Shown piece after piece: positions 1 through 12,727 of a DNA stretch of 64,000 bases (within the stretch, counting starts at the first letter, position 1; each line of letters begins with the position of its first letter). The notes beneath the pieces are model-generated. The model made no database searches. It worked only from the letters and a program-made list of their open reading frames with translations, and was not told the origin of the DNA. Location: positions 433,199 to 497,198 of the forward strand of contig NTMA01000020.1 in the NCBI GenBank assembly GCA_002917075.1. The letters run 5' to 3'. A program made the position numbers and the translations under genes. This DNA is from Hawksworthiomyces lignivorus (lineage: Eukaryota; Ascomycota; Sordariomycetes; Ophiostomatales; Ophiostomataceae).

Positions 1-1086
1 CTGTAACAAATGGTTGTGGTAGAATAATACACCAGGCTAAGACAGAGTCCAAATCCTTATACGCCTATAACTAAGCAACGCTAACTGCCTCCGTCACGGC
101 AGCAAAATACATCTTATTGGGTTCAATTATACTCTTACCTACTGCTTAACCTCAAAGACCTATAATTAAAGGAGGGTGGAGAAATGGCTCAGGATAAGGG
201 ACATAATTTCATCGAGTACGATGTATGATCACCAAAAACTACACCACGCATTAGATTGAGGCACAGCTGCCGTGCTGCTGTTGGCGCCGGGTAAATGTAA
301 TGTGTCGATAATCGAAACCAGGATCAGCTATTCAGAGCGTTTCCCTTAATGACAATATATTGAATTAGTTTTGTTTTTTAGTTTCATATAGCTCCAGAGA
401 GTATATCTTGTCGGACTGGCGCTCCCTTTGTAACTCTACTCTGCCTAACTCTCAGTCCCCGTCAGCCTCCAAAGGATGAGGGCAGATGATAATATGTGAT
501 CATCCCTGAAACTCTGAACATGTTGCTTAAAGGATTGTTAAGATTGATGTCGCTATGTTTACAAGAATTGTTTTTGGCTTTTTGTAAAATAAGATCACTA
601 GATGGGAGAAGAACGAACAGCTTCGGTTAATTGCTTTTATAGTCGATCCGGCTTGTTGTTGTTGGTTTGACAAGGATTGCCATGGCGGGCACTATTGAGT
701 TCACCCTGAGAATTTGCACCGACCGGAGGGTTCTACTAACAACCCCGGAAGTCAACGGCTAAACATAGGTATAAAATTAAAATAAAAGAAGGGAAAGAAG
801 TTAAGAGTACGAGAGAGAGACGTTCGGAAAAGAAGGACTTTATTTTATACTTCGTATGCCGTCGTTAAAGAGGCCACCGGGACGGGGCCAACCAGCAACG
901 ACCTTTTAGCCCCATATTTCCCGATTGAGAAGGCCGCCTACTCTGGGCGGGTACAACATGTTTAAACTTATAAAAAAAGACATGGATTTACTTTTTTCTA
1001 AAATACATCTCCAGCAAGACGCTGCCAATTGTCCTGATTGTTTTTTTTCTATTCCCTGCGTCTTTCCATTGCATTTCCTTTCTATT
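1..1086. other. Spacer downstream of the Mms1-N/CPSF-A gene
   Basis: AT-rich sequence with short ORFs only; nothing coding can be supported. It must hold the 3' end of the neighbouring minus-strand transcript. A TACTTCGTA word at 848-856 resembles the TACTCCGTA words of the 39-48 kb region. Confidence 0.5.
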
Positions 1087-4000
1087 TCACATTACCGGAG
1101 CTAAATAATACTCTAGAATGTCGTAAAGCAAGGCTAAATAGTTGCTTTTCTGTTCTTCGAAGTTTCCTTGGTGCTCCGCATTCTCCTCGTCTTCCAGTTC
1201 TTTGATATTTTCTCGGGCGTCGATGCCCTTCCCTTTTCCAGGGAACCCAGCCGTCCACCGACCGCCGTCCAGCTTGTCCAGAAACTCAAAGAGCTTTGTT
1301 GCAGATGTCTTCTCTGCAAAGAGCTCCTCAAGAGTTTGTTTTTCAAGACACCGCTGCAGCATGTCTCCGTCAACTTGCATACCAGCCCTCTGATCGACTT
1401 CGGGCTCCGCATCAAAATCGCAGTCAGCGTCCTCGTAAGAAAACGGGTAGAGGGTAGGAGATGTGAGCGCCAGATTCTGCACTAGCCGTAGAACTCTCCA
1501 AATAGGTAAGCTGAGAAGTGTAAAATGCTGCACGGATCCATCGATGGACATGCCCAAAATCTCTGCCGCATCTGGCGTGCTAGGCACCAGTCCATATCGC
1601 ACATCGCGGCATGCTTGTTGCCAGCTTGGCCGAGTTCTTCCACGAGCAAGCTTGCGAACCGATGCTGGGAGATCAGCTTCAAAAACCACAGTGCAGTCTC
1701 TACCAGGCTGTTGCCATGGCACCCACAAGCCAGCAACGCCACAACTCCGGTCACAGACGAGCAACACGGACGAGTCCAGGTCTCCATCTGCTGCCTTGCT
1801 GCCTATCTCTATCATATGCGCTGCAGTGCGCGATTCTGAGTCAGCGTGGTGGAGCGTCATGTCACCCGCATCGCCTCCGGTTATATCAATGACTTCTAAG
1901 GAGTCGCGGTCCGTTAGCGCAACAACCTTCCGGTTCACAATTCGTAAGGTCGTTGCAAAAGAGCCAAGCTCAAAGGTCCCCTGGGTCCTCAGGCGTCTGT
2001 CTGTTAGATCAAGCTGATCCCAGTAGATAGTGGATCCCACGCAGTAGAATACGTTGTTGTTCCACCCAACGACCGAGTAAACTGGATCTGAAAACTTAGG
2101 TCTCTTGTACCGCGTCCAATATTTGATTTTCGGTCGTTGTCCATCCGTGCCGCTGTCTCCCTGCATAGTAGAAAGCACTAGAAGACGCCCACCCTTGGTG
2201 GAAACTAGTAAAAATATCCACTTGTCTCCCTCTCGTTCATATTGCCATTCGTTCAGCCCAAGAATTTGATCGCCAACTTTTCCCAGGCCGGACACAAACT
2301 CAACCGGCTCATTGTTCCTGTCCGTTGGGCACGATAAATCCTCTCCTGTATCCGGGTCAAGAAACTGAATGGTCGCTCGATCTTCTAGATCCTTAATCGC
2401 AACAACTAAGCAATCGAGTACGTGAGAATAGATCAATCTCACGGGAGTACCGCCTACCGGTAGGCTGCGATGTACTGGCCCGGGCTGGGAATGCAGCTCG
2501 GAAAGCATGATGTGAGATTTGGCAGAGAACACCAACTGTGTCTTGTTTTGGCGGCCTGGTAAACCGCTGTGAAGGATCGAAGCAGCGCTTATAAACGGTG
2601 ACGGCTTGGTAAAGTCCCCGGCGTCAACGACCCAAACCATCTGCAGCGATCGGAATTTTGCACTCTGTACGTCAAGGTCTGCATGGAGAGACACTCGACC
2701 GCCACAGACAACCAATACTGATTTTTTCAAGCTAGCATCGTCGACAAGAGTGATTTGTGTAGCAGTTAGGCCGACCTTTTCCGAATTGACAGCTAATATC
2801 TTCCCAGATTCATTAAAAGTCAACGTCACGACGTCCCCCCCTCTTGTGCCGCAGACGATCGGAGTTATATTTTCTTCTTGCGGCAGTATGACAATGCTGC
2901 TCAATGCTTCTAGTGAAGGCAAAGATTGGCTTCTTGTAAGACCGCTTCGTAATGATCGGAGTGTCGAAATCTCTTCTACATAAAACAATAGAAAAATTAA
3001 CGTCCGGAAATGCATAGATCAGATCGTATGTGTCTTCCAACTTCTACACACCTGAATTTAAATTAATGATAAGTGGCGGATATGATTCGCTCCCGTTGAG
3101 GCGGTATACTGCTATTGAAGGGCTATTGTTTTCAAAGAGTCCGGCAGCAATGTACGGCGAAGTGGCGATGGTGGACAGACATAGAGACGTCACATCGCCA
3201 GAAGGCTGAATAGTGCTCAGGACTTTAATATTACCACTTCTTTCAAGCTGCAGGAGATAGATTCGAAATTGTGAACCAATGTGAGTCGATGTGGCAACTA
3301 GGCTTCCGTGAATACAAGCATCGACGATAGTCACTTCTTTTGCCTGGAAAATATCAGTGTAAAGATGCCGAATGCTGCGCACACTACTACCGCGATATGT
3401 CAGCTTTCACCGGCGCAGAAAACGAGTGGCTAGTAATTTAACTACCGCCAATTCTTTGCGACGTTGGATAGTACCTTTGATTTGTGTTGGAAAATACAAT
3501 ATGGCTTTCTGTAACCTGCAAAACAACGCCTTCCGATAATTGTGCTGCGGCCACTGTCCGAGAAGATAAATCGTATGGTATTGTGTCTTCTTCTAGCTGG
3601 TCGGCTTGTGTAAGGTCAGGAGAAAGATGTAGAGCCACGGACTTGTCGAATAAGGAAATCAGCATATGGTATCCAGAATTAGAATCGCCTGACGACATAG
3701 AGAAAATCCAAGATTGCTTGACGGGCATCTCATAATCTATATCCAAGCCGATATTAGCACGCAACCCGTATCGAAACTCTGTAATGGCACCGGTCACACC
3801 CCGTCCAGAAGTAGAGAAAATTCGATCGGGGTTCAAAAAGTTGCCTGTCGAAAATTCCTTCCATGGCACCATTTTGTTGCCCTTTGCTCCTGTTAGTTGA
3901 TTGCAAGTCGCAAACTCGTCAGTTGTGACAAAATCGACCGCTGGGGACCAGTTCGGGATGACACCGAGCTGGATATTCGGTCCCCGTGGCGGAATCTGCG

Positions 4001-5579
4001 AAACAGATAGTCAGAAACCACGAATTCACCTCGTTCTACCAGTTCTGCTTCCCTTGCTTTCTCCGGGCCTCTCTTCTCTCTTCACGTACCTGCCAGATTG
4101 TGCCAGGTCCAGAGTCGCCGCCCATAATCAAAATATCACTGAAGTCATCGAAGAGGCTGCAAAAGGACGTCCCAATATTACAGTCAAATTTGCCAATTTC
4201 GACAGACGCTCCAAGAATATTCTCTGAATCAATATCTAAAAACATGATGACACCATCTTCGCGGGCGAGGTAAATATTGTCCCGCGTAGTGCTGTAGGTG
4301 GGAAGCCTGTATGGCCGGGTCCATGCAGCCCACAACGGCACGCCGCGGCCATGGTGGAAGCGAGAGGTTTCCTGGACGTCTATCATGAAGTCGTGGAATT
4401 CGGCTGGCAAATTTAGCACATCCTTACAGACGCCAATATGATGGGCCGATATAGCAAAGAAAGCTGAGTGAACCGTCAACGGAACCACCAAAAGAGGCAT
4501 CTGATGTTGAGGAGGCAAGGATTGCCCTCTTTTTTCTTCAGCTAGTACGGCTGCCAAGTCGTCACCGGCCTCCCAGTCGTATATGACCATTCGCGATTTG
4601 CCGTTTCTCACAATTATGAGGAGCAGAATAATGTGGTAATCATCATCGGGGTGCGGGTATAAGAATTCCATCTTGTGGATCACGCCTTGCACTGCACGAG
4701 GCCGAAAGGACTTGATAGGTCGGAGGGCTTCATCGCGGCCATATGATCGACCTAGGTTCTGAGGAGACTCCAGCTCGTAAACGACAAAAATGCCCTCTGT
4801 ACAGGCAAGGGCCATATATCGAGAACTCGGGTCAACGGCAGCATGGAATCCAGGCTGAATAATGCGGTTTCCGTGCGGCTGATACCGGGTCATCGCAAAT
4901 TCGCACTGGTTTGTGGTTCCCTGGCGAACAAAAAGAAAAACGCAGTCTCCGGACTCCAAAACAATCAGAAGCTGCTGCGGAGGTAGACGGTGGCGGGGCG
5001 TTGGTGCAGCTCGAGGAACCGGGCCTGTGCCACCCATGTAGATATCACCATCGCTATCATCACTATCATCATCGCCAACAGAGTCATTATCTTCTGTCTT
5101 GATTTTGATGTCATCCTCATTTTGCTCTTCACGCTTGGAGTTCTCAGGGGGTGAGCCTATCACTTTCGCATTTCGGATGCGTGATCCAAAATCGGTCTTG
5201 CGAATGACATCTCGAAGCCGCCCGTCTCGGCCCAGTTCGCTAATTTGCACGTAGTGATCCTTGACTAGGTCAGAGCCTGGATGTTAAGTGAGGGTAGGAG
5301 AGGAAAATCAGAGAAGCGGCCAAATGTGACGAGAGAGAGCAAACTCACACCGATAATAGCTACATCCATGTGTTGCGCCGATCGGAGCCGCACGGGTAAG
5401 ATCCAATGCGCCACGGGGCTCTCGATGATAGTTTTCGTGAGAATACCATATCCAGGAGGTTGGGCGGTGCGTTGCCGGAGAGGCTTATTTACCGATGAGT
5501 TGGCTTTCAAGACGGTTTGGAGATCGACTGTCTCGGTAACCCACTCGCCATGGCGGAGCACGTTTGTTTGAAAAGCCAT
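1087..5579 (-). CDS. Mms1-N/CPSF-A (DDB1-like) propeller protein
   Basis: Five exons read on the minus strand: 5579-5351, 5276-4090, 3995-3475, about 3374-3052 and 2975-1087. Together they give 1383 codons (1382 aa). All junctions agree in phase; the fourth exon could instead start about 12 nt further upstream. The start is taken at the MAFQTNV methionine; a methionine 8 codons upstream is possible. Repeated hydrophobic strands and the overall length fit the family that combines an Mms1 N-terminal domain with a CPSF A-subunit C-terminus, relatives of DDB1, Rse1 and Cft1 built of beta-propellers. An acidic linker rich in Asp/Glu/Ser lies near residues 125-158. Family members act as nuclear scaffolds in cullin-4 ligases, splicing or 3'-end processing; which of these applies here cannot be told from sequence. 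Fungal members are sometimes named thermotolerance protein. Family is fairly sure, role is not. Confidence 0.8.
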
Positions 5580-8500
5580 GCTGCACCCCGTCTCACAGCC
5601 CAAGGGCCTACCAAACCGGACAACTCCTTTGGCCGAGACAACCTATGGGGACGAAATCAAACAACGGAAAACCCTTATTCGAAAAGAGCGAGCGATACAC
5701 CGGCTGGGTTGCGGGAACAGGACGATGGGACCCGTCTAAATGCGCACTAGGCGGCATACGGTGGTCCCCACAACAATCTTTCGAACGCCTGTGTCTGCGA
5801 GTTAGGACCATCGAGTTTTACCAAACTCAGGCTGCTAGCGGAATTGACAGCTGGTGTTTGAATCTGCAACGCCTCTCCTCCAAATGATGCCAAACAAAGG
5901 TGCAATACCAATTTGACGCCACCTTAGTGGCTGCAATCCCGAATGGGCAGTGGTAGAGACTGGAAGAGAAGCAAAACAGAAAAACAAGGGAAGGAGGTGT
6001 GACGAACAGGGAAACGCAAACAAAATTCAGAGGCTGTCCTCAGAAAAAGAGGAAACGCCTGCCCCTCTTACAAATCATGTTCAGTTCACCAATAGGCAAC
6101 GAAGCTGCATCGAGAAGCGGGAGGGGAGGGTTATCGGATGCGCGATGGGAAATTGTCGTAGCGACTCGAGTATTAGAGGATGCTTCGAGAAGAAATCTGG
6201 TCAACGGAGAAAAGGGGGGTCCAAGAACAGAGCAGACGACGAGAAAGGGGGAAAAAATAAACCATAGAAAATATAAGAGGGATTGAAGTGAGCAGAGATA
6301 TATATATATATAAAATCAAAGATGTGAAAGTACACGAAACGGCCTATGGAGGGTAGTATTTTGGACAGCATAAAAAGGCAACTTCAAGCGGTATCCGATA
6401 GGGACGGAGGCAAGCTCTAACTGGGTTCTGCATATAGGAGAATAACACACAGACGATTAGAAGGGAAAGAAAAGTAGCACAACCAGAGAAGACAGAGGTG
6501 AGAAATCAAAACAGGGGAAGAGCTCGCCAAGGGGATATTGACAAATACCGGCGGAAGGAAAAGGCACTGAGAAGATGGCAAGAGGAAGACCAAAAGTGAA
6601 GCACGGGCCAGAGGACACCAGTAAGAGACGCACACCTTTTTTTTTCTTTTGTACATACAGCCAGCAGTGACGATGGTCGGGTCGTCTCAGCCAGGCAAGC
6701 TCTTGCGAGTCTCAGTTGTTAGGACCAGTTCACACAAGCGGCTCAATGGTGGGATTTGTGCGTCAAGTGGAGTTGGGAGGTGAGAGTGGTAGGTCGATAA
6801 CGTGGGTTTTGGGGGGAGTGGGCGCGCGTCAACTTCAGCTAGATGCAAACGGGAGAGTGGAGAGAAGAAATAAAACTGAAAAATGCCGGAAGGCAAGCAG
6901 AAGATATCGCCGGCAGCTGGTGGTCAAGTTGCGTGAATATATGCCGAGCTGGAGCGGCCTCGCGTATGCTAGTCAAGACAGGAAGGCACGAGAGCTGTCA
7001 GACGCTGCAAGCATGATCATTTATTTTTGGCTTCTTTTTTCTCTATGCGATTTTGAATTCTTGTTCTGTGGCTATTTTCCTCTCATTACGCGCACAAATC
7101 CGCAAAATTTTGGTCCGGCGATGAGAGCGTTGTGGTTGCGGCAGACGGAACAAGCCAGGATGGGTGTAAGGCGGTAAAGCGCGCATGCAAAAAGCAGACT
7201 GGAAGGAACGGTGGTTTATTAAGGCAGCAACCGAGCGTGGTGCTGGGACACAGGGCGAGGCGCAGAGGAGGGGCAGAAGGAGCTAAAAATCAAATCAAGT
7301 CATAAATTAGGAAGGCGCGAACAGCGTGGAGCATGTATTCATACGTGCGTATCTTACATGCAACTAAGTGCCACCACTGTTTATTAGTACCTACTAATTT
7401 TTTTGCGGGCCTGGCCAAGGTTCTCGACCGCATCAGCTTTAGTTCTCAACTCCACCGTTCTTTCTTTTCTGGCTCTCTTCTTGGCTGTCGTGTTACGCTT
7501 ATGAACGTATTTGCGACTCTTGACTACACATACCTCCGACACCTTCGCTTTGTCTCATAATGTTTCTTATATTCTTCTTCCCAATCGGCTGCTCCCATTC
7601 AACTTGCTTTGCTGCCCTTTTTGTCTGCAGATTCGTGCTGCTGTGCCCCTCTTCGGGTGCCGCCGTTTGCCTTACGGACCCCTCCACTCATCGGCAAGGA
7701 TCCGACACTGTAATAATGACCGCTACTTCTTTATATAGACTCATCCTTCTTGGATAGATGGTCCGGGGTTAGAGAGATAACCGCGGAGATCGTCCTGAAT
7801 AGAGGCCATCTCCGCCATTCCTTCCAGGACAATATAAGCGTATGCATTTAATTCATACGGGATTCGGCGACTAACTCTAGCCAAATACATCAACACCAAC
7901 GAAAAGCGGACATTAGCAGCAAAGACAATAATGATGCCAGCGATCATGATAGTCACAAAGCAACAGGCAGAGCAAAGGTTGAAGCGCACCTTGGGAGAGC
8001 AGCACGAAGCTGAATTTTCATGTCGCTTAATTCAATGCACATCGAATCGATATGACAGAGATGGTCGAGGAAGCTAGGTAGCGGGCAAGCCCGCCAGCCA
8101 GCCCGCCAGCCATGGTTTTAATGCGACTGTACTTGGTCTGCTGCGGCCATTCACCGGTTCCGCAGCCTGCAGAATCTCTCTTCATCCCGCCTCCTCCCCG
8201 CCTTTTTGGTCTCTGAATCCTTTTCCACAGCGACGAACCAGCCGGACAAATCGGTTCAATAAAACAATTCATCAAAGCGGCAGACGATATCCAAGGAACA
8301 TGTCTTGACATAACTGATTGCGTAGAAGCGGAGCCACACAAGAACAAGAAAATGGGCTGCATGCGTGAGCTCTGTCCGAGCGTGCAGAAGCGAGGGGAGT
8401 GAAATGCTCTTCAAAGGAGTGCACCAGGAACCTTCACATAGCCTACGGATCACTTTCGATCTCGGACGAGTTGCTATTGTTGCATGTCTTCCGTCGAGGA

Positions 8501-10516
8501 TGACAATAGCATTATGCTGCTCTGCGGACCCGAGACCTACAGCGCTTGATTGCTCGTACAAATCTACATATATCGGCGTGAATGAATCATGCAAGTGCCG
8601 AGAATCACAAGCGCGCATGTTATCTCTTAGCAAGTTTATCCATGTTTTATTCCTCTTGTCCCTAAGAAAACAGGAGAGATGATCAGCGACGCTGCAGAGG
8701 GAGCCAAACAATTCAAGCTAAATGAGGTTTCGCAGCGAAAATAGGGAGACAGAGACATAGCTGGGAGCAGACAACAATAAAGGAGGCCAACAAACAGAAG
8801 CGGTCGTTGTTTGAGCGATGGGCAGTATTCGTACAGAAGTACCAAAAAGGAACGAAACAGAACACACCTGCAGAATATTCCACGGGTGGAAGCACACGGG
8901 GAGCCGCCCCACTGGTTTTGCCTTGTTTCGAGTGACGAGTCATTTTCGATCTGTCAGCTGTGCACGAGTGGCAGACGAGAACCGAATGAGACTACTCGTA
9001 AGAGGCGCACATCGTAGCAAAGAAAAGAAAAAGCAATAAAGAGGCAGCGGGAGACAACGAGGCGAACAAAAGAAGAAATCCCCAGACAGCACCAGCAACC
9101 GCCAGGAGACGATTCCGCAGCTGAAAACTGAAGGCTTGTTTGAAACTGCGGCATGAGTCGACACATCGCGCCATATCTTACGTTCTGTCCAAATCTACGT
9201 GTACCCTCCATCTGGCTGTGTCGAGCCGACCCCTGTTCTCGTTGTGCGTGTAGTGTGCATGTATGTATTGTAAATCGTCCGGATGCCTCCCAGTGTCTTC
9301 TGGCTGCCTCTGCCAGCTTTGGGCTAGTGTGTTACACGAACAGAATCTTGCTGTATCGTATCCGTGGAGGGAGTTCCCGCTACTGCTGTGGGAAACAGAG
9401 TTGGGGGGGGGGGGGGCATTAGTGGGGTTCTGTGACTTACCAGTGCAGGAGGTGCTAAAACAGTGCAGGAAACAGTGAAGTGGATTCTCCAACGGTGACA
9501 AGAATAAGACTGTCGCTCCCTATATGGACGCCCCTATTATTATGTGGCAGAGCCAAGCTACTACCAAACTCCGACACTGGCATGTACGATACTCTTTAAG
9601 CTCTCCATCGAACAAACAACAGGGACAAGCGACAAGGGACAATACGTCTTTGCACCGCACCCGCATCCACAGTTCGCCAGCGCACACTAGGATCTCTGTT
9701 TCCTCCAAGCGTGTGCAGGCGTATTGCAGCATCGGACCACACAAACGTGGTGACCAAGTCCGAAGGGTGACACGCCAGACTGTGGTCCCTTTTGTTCTCG
9801 TGCCATTTGCCCATCTCATCCCGCCTGCGTCCGGGGCTGTATGGGCCTTTTGATATCGACAAGGGAATCGAAAGCCACCTTCCGTCCTGACAGCCTACAC
9901 GGGTTCTTCCTTGCAGGCTTCCGTCCAAGAGCATCATTACCACCAAACCTCTCCTGTTTTGCATCGTTTCTTCCCACCGTTACGTCCTTGCATCTCCAGA
10001 TTGTAATTCTACTTCCGGCTACCGACTGAAGTCCGTGTGTTTCACATCTCAAATTGCTGCTGATAATGCAACGGTAGCGTTTTCTTAACTCTTGGCTTCG
10101 AGCACAAAGAAGTGAAGATAGCTCTTGGCTTGTTGTATTGCCCAGCCCTTCTGTGGCTATCTGTCGGTCATTGGACGGAGAGACCGATTCCAGCGAAGCA
10201 CCTCAAAGAGCAACCCCCATTTAGTTTTTCCTCCAAATTCCCTACTCGGTCTGGACCCTCGTTTGCGAGCCTTTGTGCCTTATTTGGCCCCCAACCTACA
10301 GCGGTTGTGGAGAACACAGGCTAGAAACCAAGGCACGGGCAAATCTGCTTCTCGCGTCTCCCTATCCGGCAGTAGTAGGAGCCCTACGACTTGGCACTGG
10401 CCAGGCCCAATCCGACCACATCAGGCCATCGACAGTGGTCTGCCGGCTCGTGCTTCTTACTTCTCACCCAACCACACCAGGCATAGCGGCATACTTCAAG
10501 GTCGCAACTTGCAAAT
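5580..10516. other. 4.9-kb spacer between divergent genes
   Basis: Separates the 5' ends of the Mms1-N gene (-) and the Rab GAP gene (+). It holds many short overlapping ORFs with no recognisable protein, an AT dinucleotide run near 6299-6313, a 14-nt G run at 9403-9416 and one doubtful two-exon gene at 7741-8021. Long untranslated leaders or non-coding transcripts could lie here. No tRNA boxes were found. Confidence 0.5.
7741..8021 (-). CDS. Possible 55-residue protein, two exons
   Basis: Not recognised. Exon 1 is 8021-7990 and exon 2 is 7876-7741, with a 113-nt intron starting GTGCGC and ending CTAG. Phase agrees (2 nt + 1 nt), giving 56 codons that begin MKIQLRAALPR and end SIQEG. The second exon (RRIPYELNAYAYIVLEG...) reads like protein rather than random sequence, which is the main reason for listing it. 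An alternative reading without splicing starts at a GTG codon and gives 82 residues with a hydrophobic segment made of the intron. Agreement in phase alone has a one-in-three chance of being accidental. It lies isolated in a long spacer. Confidence 0.35.
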
Positions 10517-12382
10517 ATGTCCTCAGAGGATGGCGGTCCAAACCGCGTCGGCACAGTGCCACGGAATGCAAATTATCTTGAGGCAGAGAAGGCTGACCCA
10601 GCCCGCTCACCAAAGGACCAACAAAATGGATTCCCTACATCAGGAACTCAAGGAGACGCTGACAACGAGGACATGATATCATCTGCTCAGTCCCAGAGAG
10701 CTGAGCAACATAGTGCGGCATCTGCAATTTTACCCCTGCCTCTAGAGACTCTCGGCGACGAAGAAGAAAAACGGAAAGCCGAGGTACGCGAAGCTGAAAA
10801 TGCAGCCACAGCATCCAAGAAGCAGCAGATACGTGATGCTTGCATCCGTGGCGACTTTCCACAGCTGCAGCTATTGGCCGAGTCTGATGGAGGTTTCCTC
10901 ACCGATGAGTTGCGGCAGATAACATGTAGGCTTCATCGACGTTGTCGTTTCCGGTTTGTTTTGGTTGTCCGTCATGCATGCTGACAAGAACAGGGCCCGT
11001 CTTGCTCGGAATTCCGGTGGACGACAATGGTCATATTGACGCCAAGGATGCCGCTATTGCGGCTGGCATGTCATCTGATGACGATGGTGCCTGGAAAGAG
11101 CTACCGCCCCACCGGGACGAAGAACAGGTCCAACTAGACGTAAACCGGGCGTTTGTGCATTACCCAAGTCGTAAGTGTTTTTCGGGATATCGCGATCTTG
11201 TATTCCATGCCTCTCGCTGTCTTAGCAGTCCCCATACTTCTTTCGTTTCCATCTCTGCCTACTCCGAATCGTCTTCATTTTAACAGACCAAACCTAGACA
11301 GTAATGACGCGGAAGAAGCCCGTCAGAAGCAGGCGCTGTCGGCATTGATCGTTGAGGTCCTCCGCCGGTATCCCTTCCTGTGCTACTTCCAGGGCTTCCA
11401 CGACATCTGCCAGGTGTTCTTGCTGGTGCTGCCTCCCCCGCTGCGCACGCCCGCCGTCGTCCGCCTGGCCGTCCTCCGCATCCGCGACTTCATGCTGCCC
11501 TCCATCGACGCGGCGGTGCAGCAGCTGCAGTTGCTGCCAGATATACTGCGCGCCGCCGACCCACCACTCTGGAACCACCTGCGGCTGGCACAGCACCCGC
11601 GGCCCTTCTTCGCCCTCAGCGGCACGCTCACCATGTATGCCCATGACGTGCAGTCGCTAGGCGCCATCGCACGCCTGTTCGATGTGCTGCTGGCCCGCGG
11701 CCCGGCCTTCTCCCTATATTTGTTCGCCGCCATCGCCTGCGCCCACCGCGCGGCGCTGTTCGCCACGCCTGCCGACGAACCCGAGATGCTGCACCACATC
11801 CTGTCTAAGCTGCCGGGGCGCACAGGAAGCAGCGGGGGCCCGAATGCCAGCAGCGGATATGACGACCTCGACGACCTCGGCATGGACGGCAGCATCTCTT
11901 CTGCCTCTGTCGCGCCGTCCCTAGACGATCTGATCACCGCCGCAGCAAAGCTAGCGGCGGCTCACCCCCCCCACACGCTACCGGCCTGGCGCCAGATCTC
12001 TACGGCATCCGTGCTCAAGACCGCAGATGACGCCCCCATCGCTGGCGGGCCTGGTGCGGCAAAGACACCGACGACCAAACCCCTGGCGGCGGGCCTGACC
12101 GTCGCTGACGGCGAGCGCCTATTCCACGAGCACGTGCGCGATCTCGCACGGGCCGAGCGGCGGCGGAAGCAGCAGGCGCACGTTCGGCAGCTGCTGCGCA
12201 AGTACCGCGGGCCCATCCGGGTGGTCGGCGCGGCCGTGCTTGTGGGTGTGATCGCCGTGCTGCTGGGGCGGGCAGGAGTCGGGCGGGGAGAAGGAGGCAG
12301 AGGCGCGGCAGCAGGGGCGCTTTCGCTCGTGTCTGGTGCCGCCTCCAGAGCGTCTTCCCTGCTCTCTCGCCTCGGCATCTGA
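10517..12382 (+). CDS. GYP8: TBC-domain Rab GAP, Gyp8/TBC1D20 type
   Basis: Exons 10517-10925, 10994-11170 and 11298-12382 give 556 aa. The last intron uses the TAG at 11295-11297, which alone restores phase. A charged low-complexity N-terminus (about 1-110) precedes the TBC domain. W137 starts the ITWPVLLG block; R188 in QLDVNRAF is the expected arginine finger and Q227 in YFQGFHD the glutamine finger of the dual-finger GAP mechanism. The domain speeds GTP hydrolysis on Rab GTPases; in yeast Gyp8 acts on Ypt1. A hydrophobic segment at about 503-520, followed by a short Ala/Ser-rich tail, fits the C-terminal membrane anchor typical of this subfamily and suggests an ER/Golgi location. It converges on VPS52, with 345 bp between stop codons. 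Confidence 0.85.
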
Positions 12383-12727
12383 GTCGGGGCTGACCTGCCT
12401 TGCTTGGGTTTTCTATTTTGTTGCCGTTTACTTTGTATAGGTAGATACGACTCTGAACGACTGGTAGTTTTACTTTTTGATTCCCTCATAGACTTCTCTT
12501 TTTAGGACCATCTATTTCAAGGAGCACACACTTTATGTTTCGGGATGTTCGAATATACTACGCCATGAATAAAAAAAAAAGCTATGATTAAAAGTCTTTT
12601 TTCTACAAAAACCGCTTGCAGCAGACGAACCCATTTTAAAACTATGTAGAAAAAAAAATTCACTTTACAGTGATAAAACTCCTTTCTCTTGCCTCCGACG
12701 GGTGGGAGGCGGAGAGGGGAGACTTCG

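Noticed and set aside
8027..8362. 111-codon ORF with AGGLAGGLA repeat
   Set aside because: The repeat comes from a short tandem in the DNA (about 8085-8113); no protein-like features elsewhere.
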